Assembly (NCBI GenBank): GCA_016867505.1
Contig: VGJH01000003.1
Location: 1 to 20,249 of the forward strand
Direction: 5' to 3'
DNA length: 20,249 bases
DNA from: Candidatus Bathyarchaeota archaeon
GTDB lineage: Archaea > Thermoproteota > Bathyarchaeia > TCS64
Shown: one piece after another, positions 17,471 to 20,249 of the stretch
Layout of the letters: the number at the start of each line of letters is the position of its first letter
Position numbering within the stretch: position 1 is the stretch's first letter
Notes under the pieces: model-generated
Databases searched by the model: none
What the model was told of the DNA's origin: nothing
Seen by the model: only the letters and a program-made list of their open reading frames with translations
Translations under genes and position numbers: made by a program

Positions 17471-20249
17471 TTACTCTACCTCCTTAGCTAATTGTAAACT
17501 AGGTGATAGGCAAAGGCTCTGCATTTCCTGTAATAATAGCTTAAATGCATAACTTATCGTTACAGCCTCGATTTCGCCTTTCCCTTCACATATAGGACAT
17601 ATGTATTTTCTTTGACGTTGATCGAAGTATGCTTGTTTACCACATTTTTCGCAGACATAAATTGTATAAGCATCAGATTCTTCTAGTAAACGATCTTTAA
17701 GCAGCATAGCAGCACCATGACCAACAAGACAGTCACGCTCCATCTCTCCAAACCTAAGTCCACCTCCACGAGCACGTCCTTCGGTGGGTTGACGAGTAAG
17801 CATCTGCACTTGACCACGTGCTCTTGCATGGATCTTGTCAACAACCATATGGTGAAGCTTTTGATAATATACTACACCAATAAAGACCTCAGTGTCAAAC
17901 ATTTTTCCACTTTGGCCATCAAACATTATCTCTCTTCCGCCAGGATGGAATCCTAAATCTGTGAGTATTTCAGCTAAGGTTTTTGCACTTTCATTATCGA
18001 AAGGTGTACCATTCACTGGATCGCCACGAGCTGATGCAGCTTTTCCTGCTAAGCTTTCCATGAATTGACCAACAGTCATACGACTTGGGAACGCGTGAGG
18101 ATTGATTATAATATCAGGTATGGTTCCATGCACGCTGAAAGGCATGTCTTCTTGGGGAACCAGCATACCAATAACTCCTTTTTGACCGTGACGACTAACA
18201 AATTTATCACCAAGTTCAGGGACCCGGTTGCTTCGGACTTTGACTTTAATTAAATGACTTCCTTCAATATCTTTAGTAATGAATATCCCATCAACAGTTC
18301 CTTCTTCTGTTGGACGTACACCAATTGAGGTGTCTCTTAACTGGGGTCCTCGGACTTCTAAGGCACCATACTCTTCCATGAAACGTGGTGGACTTGTTCG
18401 TCCAATGAGTACGTCCCCTCCTTTAACTTCGGCTTCCATGGCGATTAATCCATCAGTTTCTAAGTGCCTGTATGCTTCGGCTCCATGATAGCCACGAATT
18501 CCCTCTTCAGGGATAATTAAACGATCCTTTGCTCCACCAAGATATTGCTTGCATTCTGCTTTATACATTCTAAAAAAGCTACTGTGACCTAATCCACGTT
18601 CAACCGCACTCTTATTAAAAATGATTGCATCTTCCATATTGTAGCCACTGCTGCTTAAAACTGCGACAATGAAGTTTTGCCCAGCAGGTCTCCTGTTATA
18701 ACCAATTACTTCCATTGGTTTTGTCTCTACAACTGGTTTTTGTGGGTAATGTAGGAGATGTGCACGAGTATCAGTACGATCTCTATAATTTAGTGCATAA
18801 ACTCCAGGTGCTTGTTTAGCCATTGCACCTTGGTATGTGTTACGTGGAGACTGATTATGCTCTGCATATGGGATGATTGCTGCAGTCACACCCAAAATAG
18901 CAAATGAACATATCTCTAGGTGGGTGTGTTCGTAATTTAGTTTATCAGTCTCGATTGCTATGTAGGCGTTTTCTTCTTCTTCAGCATCAAGGTATTCAAT
19001 TATGCCCTCACGGACAAGATCACTCCACTGCCATCGACCTTCTCTCAAATTCCTTGCATGCCTTTGTTTTAATAGACTTTTACCATCTTGAATAATGATT
19101 AAGGGTCTTCTAATTCTTCCCTCATCACAATTTACATAGATTTCGTTTCCACTTGAGTAATAACAAATATTAATTTCTGTACTGATATCGCCTTTTCTTC
19201 TCATGTCTCTGACTTGGTCAACTAACTCTTGTGGTGATGTAGTATAACCCAATAGGTAGCCTTCAACAAAAATTTTAGCCCCTTCATGCCTTAGTTGTTC
19301 GTCAGCATCTTTTGATTTTACTACGCCCATAAATTCAAGTGTTTTTTTGACTTTCTCAGCATCAGTGCCAGCAGATACACTTGCAGTTAATGCCAAATTT
19401 TTAACAAGACCACAATTTGCACCTTCAGGGGTTTCGTTTGGACAGAGTCTCCCCCAGTGTGTGGCATGTAGGTCACGGGCTTCGAAGTTAGGCTGGCTTC
19501 TACTAAGAGGTGATTGCAGTCTCCTTAAATGACTTAATGAAGAGATTGTATTAGTCCTGTCGAGTAATTGAGTCATACCTACTCTTCCACGACGCCAATT
19601 TCCGGTAGCTAAGGCATGTTGTATCCGGCTAGTGATTATTCCAGGTCGAACTGCAGCGCTTATTAAAACACCTTTTCTCCTGCTGCTCATTCGCCTAAAC
19701 TGATATCTCATGTCACGATATAAGCTCCAGAAGGCTGATCGGAATAATTCAGCTAACAAAGGTCCTGCAAGTTTGATTCTTTTATTTTTTAGATGATCTT
19801 TATCATCCTCTCGTCTGATTCCTAGCTTTAATTCAATGATTCGTGCAGCCATTTCTCCTAGGAAAATCGCCTTATCCATCCGCTCATTAGGTCCACGACC
19901 AATGTGAGGTAATAAGTTTCTATCAAGTATGGTTTCAGCACGTTTTACTCTAAATTCCTTAACTTGCCCAAAGGCTACACGGTTCCCAATATACAATATC
20001 GCATCTTCACGGGTATGTACATTTGCTGATTCACGGAAACTGGACTCAAGCTCAGCTAATATTTGAGCGTCTAAACTCACCATATCAGCGACTTTTTTAT
20101 CAGTTTCAACACCTAAAGCACGCATTAAAACAACAAATGGTACTGGTACAGGAACTCCTGGTATGGTTACACTCATCTCGCCTTTAGCTTTCAGATTTGC
20201 TTCAATTCTTGCGCGGAACCCAACAGTTGTTGAGAAAACTTTTCCCCTA
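17471..20249 (-). CDS. rpoB: RNA polymerase second-largest subunit RpoB, 5' partial
   Basis: The frame is open from the stop at 17471 to the right edge, giving 925 residues of a subunit usually about 1120 long, so roughly the first 200 are outside the window. The ATG at 20176 is not the true start: the 24 residues before it (ending NLKAKGE) align with the conserved stretch preceding the family's PGVPVPVPFVVLMRALG. Visible landmarks are the fork-loop region (SPLSRSQPNFEARDLHATHWGRLCPNETPEG), the active-site segment GDKFVSRHGQKGV, and a four-cysteine zinc ribbon near the end (CEKCGKQ, then CPICEGKG). The B' and B'' parts are in one chain, unlike methanogens and halophiles. rpoA follows with no gap, and the rpoA ribosome-binding site lies inside the last rpoB codons. 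rpoH, the usual upstream neighbour, would lie outside the window. Confidence 0.97.
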   Translation of the reverse strand, partial: RGKVFSTTVGFRARIEANLKAKGEMSVTIPGVPVPVPFVVLMRALGVETDKKVADMVSLDAQILAELESSFRESANVHTREDAILYIGNRVAFGQVKEFRVKRAETILDRNLLPHIGRGPNERMDKAIFLGEMAARIIELKLGIRREDDKDHLKNKRIKLAGPLLAELFRSAFWSLYRDMRYQFRRMSSRRKGVLISAAVRPGIITSRIQHALATGNWRRGRVGMTQLLDRTNTISSLSHLRRLQSPLSRSQPNFEARDLHATHWGRLCPNETPEGANCGLVKNLALTASVSAGTDAEKVKKTLEFMGVVKSKDADEQLRHEGAKIFVEGYLLGYTTSPQELVDQVRDMRRKGDISTEINICYYSSGNEIYVNCDEGRIRRPLIIIQDGKSLLKQRHARNLREGRWQWSDLVREGIIEYLDAEEEENAYIAIETDKLNYEHTHLEICSFAILGVTAAIIPYAEHNQSPRNTYQGAMAKQAPGVYALNYRDRTDTRAHLLHYPQKPVVETKPMEVIGYNRRPAGQNFIVAVLSSSGYNMEDAIIFNKSAVERGLGHSSFFRMYKAECKQYLGGAKDRLIIPEEGIRGYHGAEAYRHLETDGLIAMEAEVKGGDVLIGRTSPPRFMEEYGALEVRGPQLRDTSIGVRPTEEGTVDGIFITKDIEGSHLIKVKVRSNRVPELGDKFVSRHGQKGVIGMLVPQEDMPFSVHGTIPDIIINPHAFPSRMTVGQFMESLAGKAASARGDPVNGTPFDNESAKTLAEILTDLGFHPGGREIMFDGQSGKMFDTEVFIGVVYYQKLHHMVVDKIHARARGQVQMLTRQPTEGRARGGGLRFGEMERDCLVGHGAAMLLKDRLLEESDAYTIYVCEKCGKQAYFDQRQRKYICPICEGKGEIEAVTISYAFKLLLQEMQSLCLSPSLQLAKEVE
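17478..17483 (-). promoter_or_regulatory. ribosome-binding site of rpoA within rpoB
   Basis: GGAGGT on the minus strand, a full Shine-Dalgarno core, is embedded in the last rpoB codons 7 bases before the rpoA ATG. It indicates coupled, high-level translation of the two subunits. Confidence 0.7.

Noticed and set aside
20174..20176. An ATG that could be read as the start of rpoB.
   Set aside because: The frame remains open to the window edge and the upstream residues match conserved RpoB sequence, so this is an internal methionine.

Overview
The window is an AT-rich chromosomal segment from an archaeon. The right-hand third is the archaeal RNA polymerase operon, read leftwards on the minus strand: rpoB (cut by the right edge), one unsplit rpoA carrying both A' and A'' parts, ribosomal protein L30e and the small two-KH-domain archaeal NusA. 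Candidate promoters are TATA-like, one protein-coding start looks leaderless, and run-out sites are simple oligo-T tracts. An undivided RpoB argues against the methanogen/halophile lineages. A fused RpoA points to Thaumarchaeota-like, other TACK or Asgard-type lineages. I cannot place it more finely; an uncultured Bathyarchaeia-like genome is only a guess.

Left region (1-7983): a minus-strand gene for a surface protein (signal segment, globular ectodomain, coiled coil, C-terminal membrane anchor) is divergent from a tight plus-strand operon of four genes. These encode a membrane-anchored substrate-binding protein with an extra N-terminal beta-sandwich domain, a fused double permease of the iron/thiamine/phosphonate-type importer class, its ATPase, and a large membrane-anchored extracellular calcineurin-like phosphoesterase. 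The genes abut or overlap (11 bp, 3 bp and -4 bp). The simplest reading is a unit that hydrolyses a phosphoester outside the cell and imports a product.

Middle region (7980-12684): a two-gene minus-strand unit encodes a small conserved protein of unknown function and a fusion of a P-loop kinase-like domain with a nucleoside 2-deoxyribosyltransferase-like domain. Its stop codon interlocks with that of the phosphoesterase gene in the tetramer TTAA. Then come a plus-strand M3-family oligoendopeptidase F and a convergent minus-strand MFS transporter.

Right region (12882-20249): the polymerase operon with strong Shine-Dalgarno sites and near-zero spacing. The ribosomal genes (rps12, rps7) that often follow nusA in archaea are absent; an AT-rich 197-bp gap and the MFS gene follow instead.

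No tRNA, rRNA, CRISPR array, insertion sequence or intein was seen. No gene-free stretch exceeds 200 bp. The points most worth a second look are the importer/ecto-phosphoesterase operon, the kinase-like/deoxyribosyltransferase-like fusion with a degenerate P-loop, the reciprocal terminators inside interlocked convergent genes, and the acidic insertion in RpoA.
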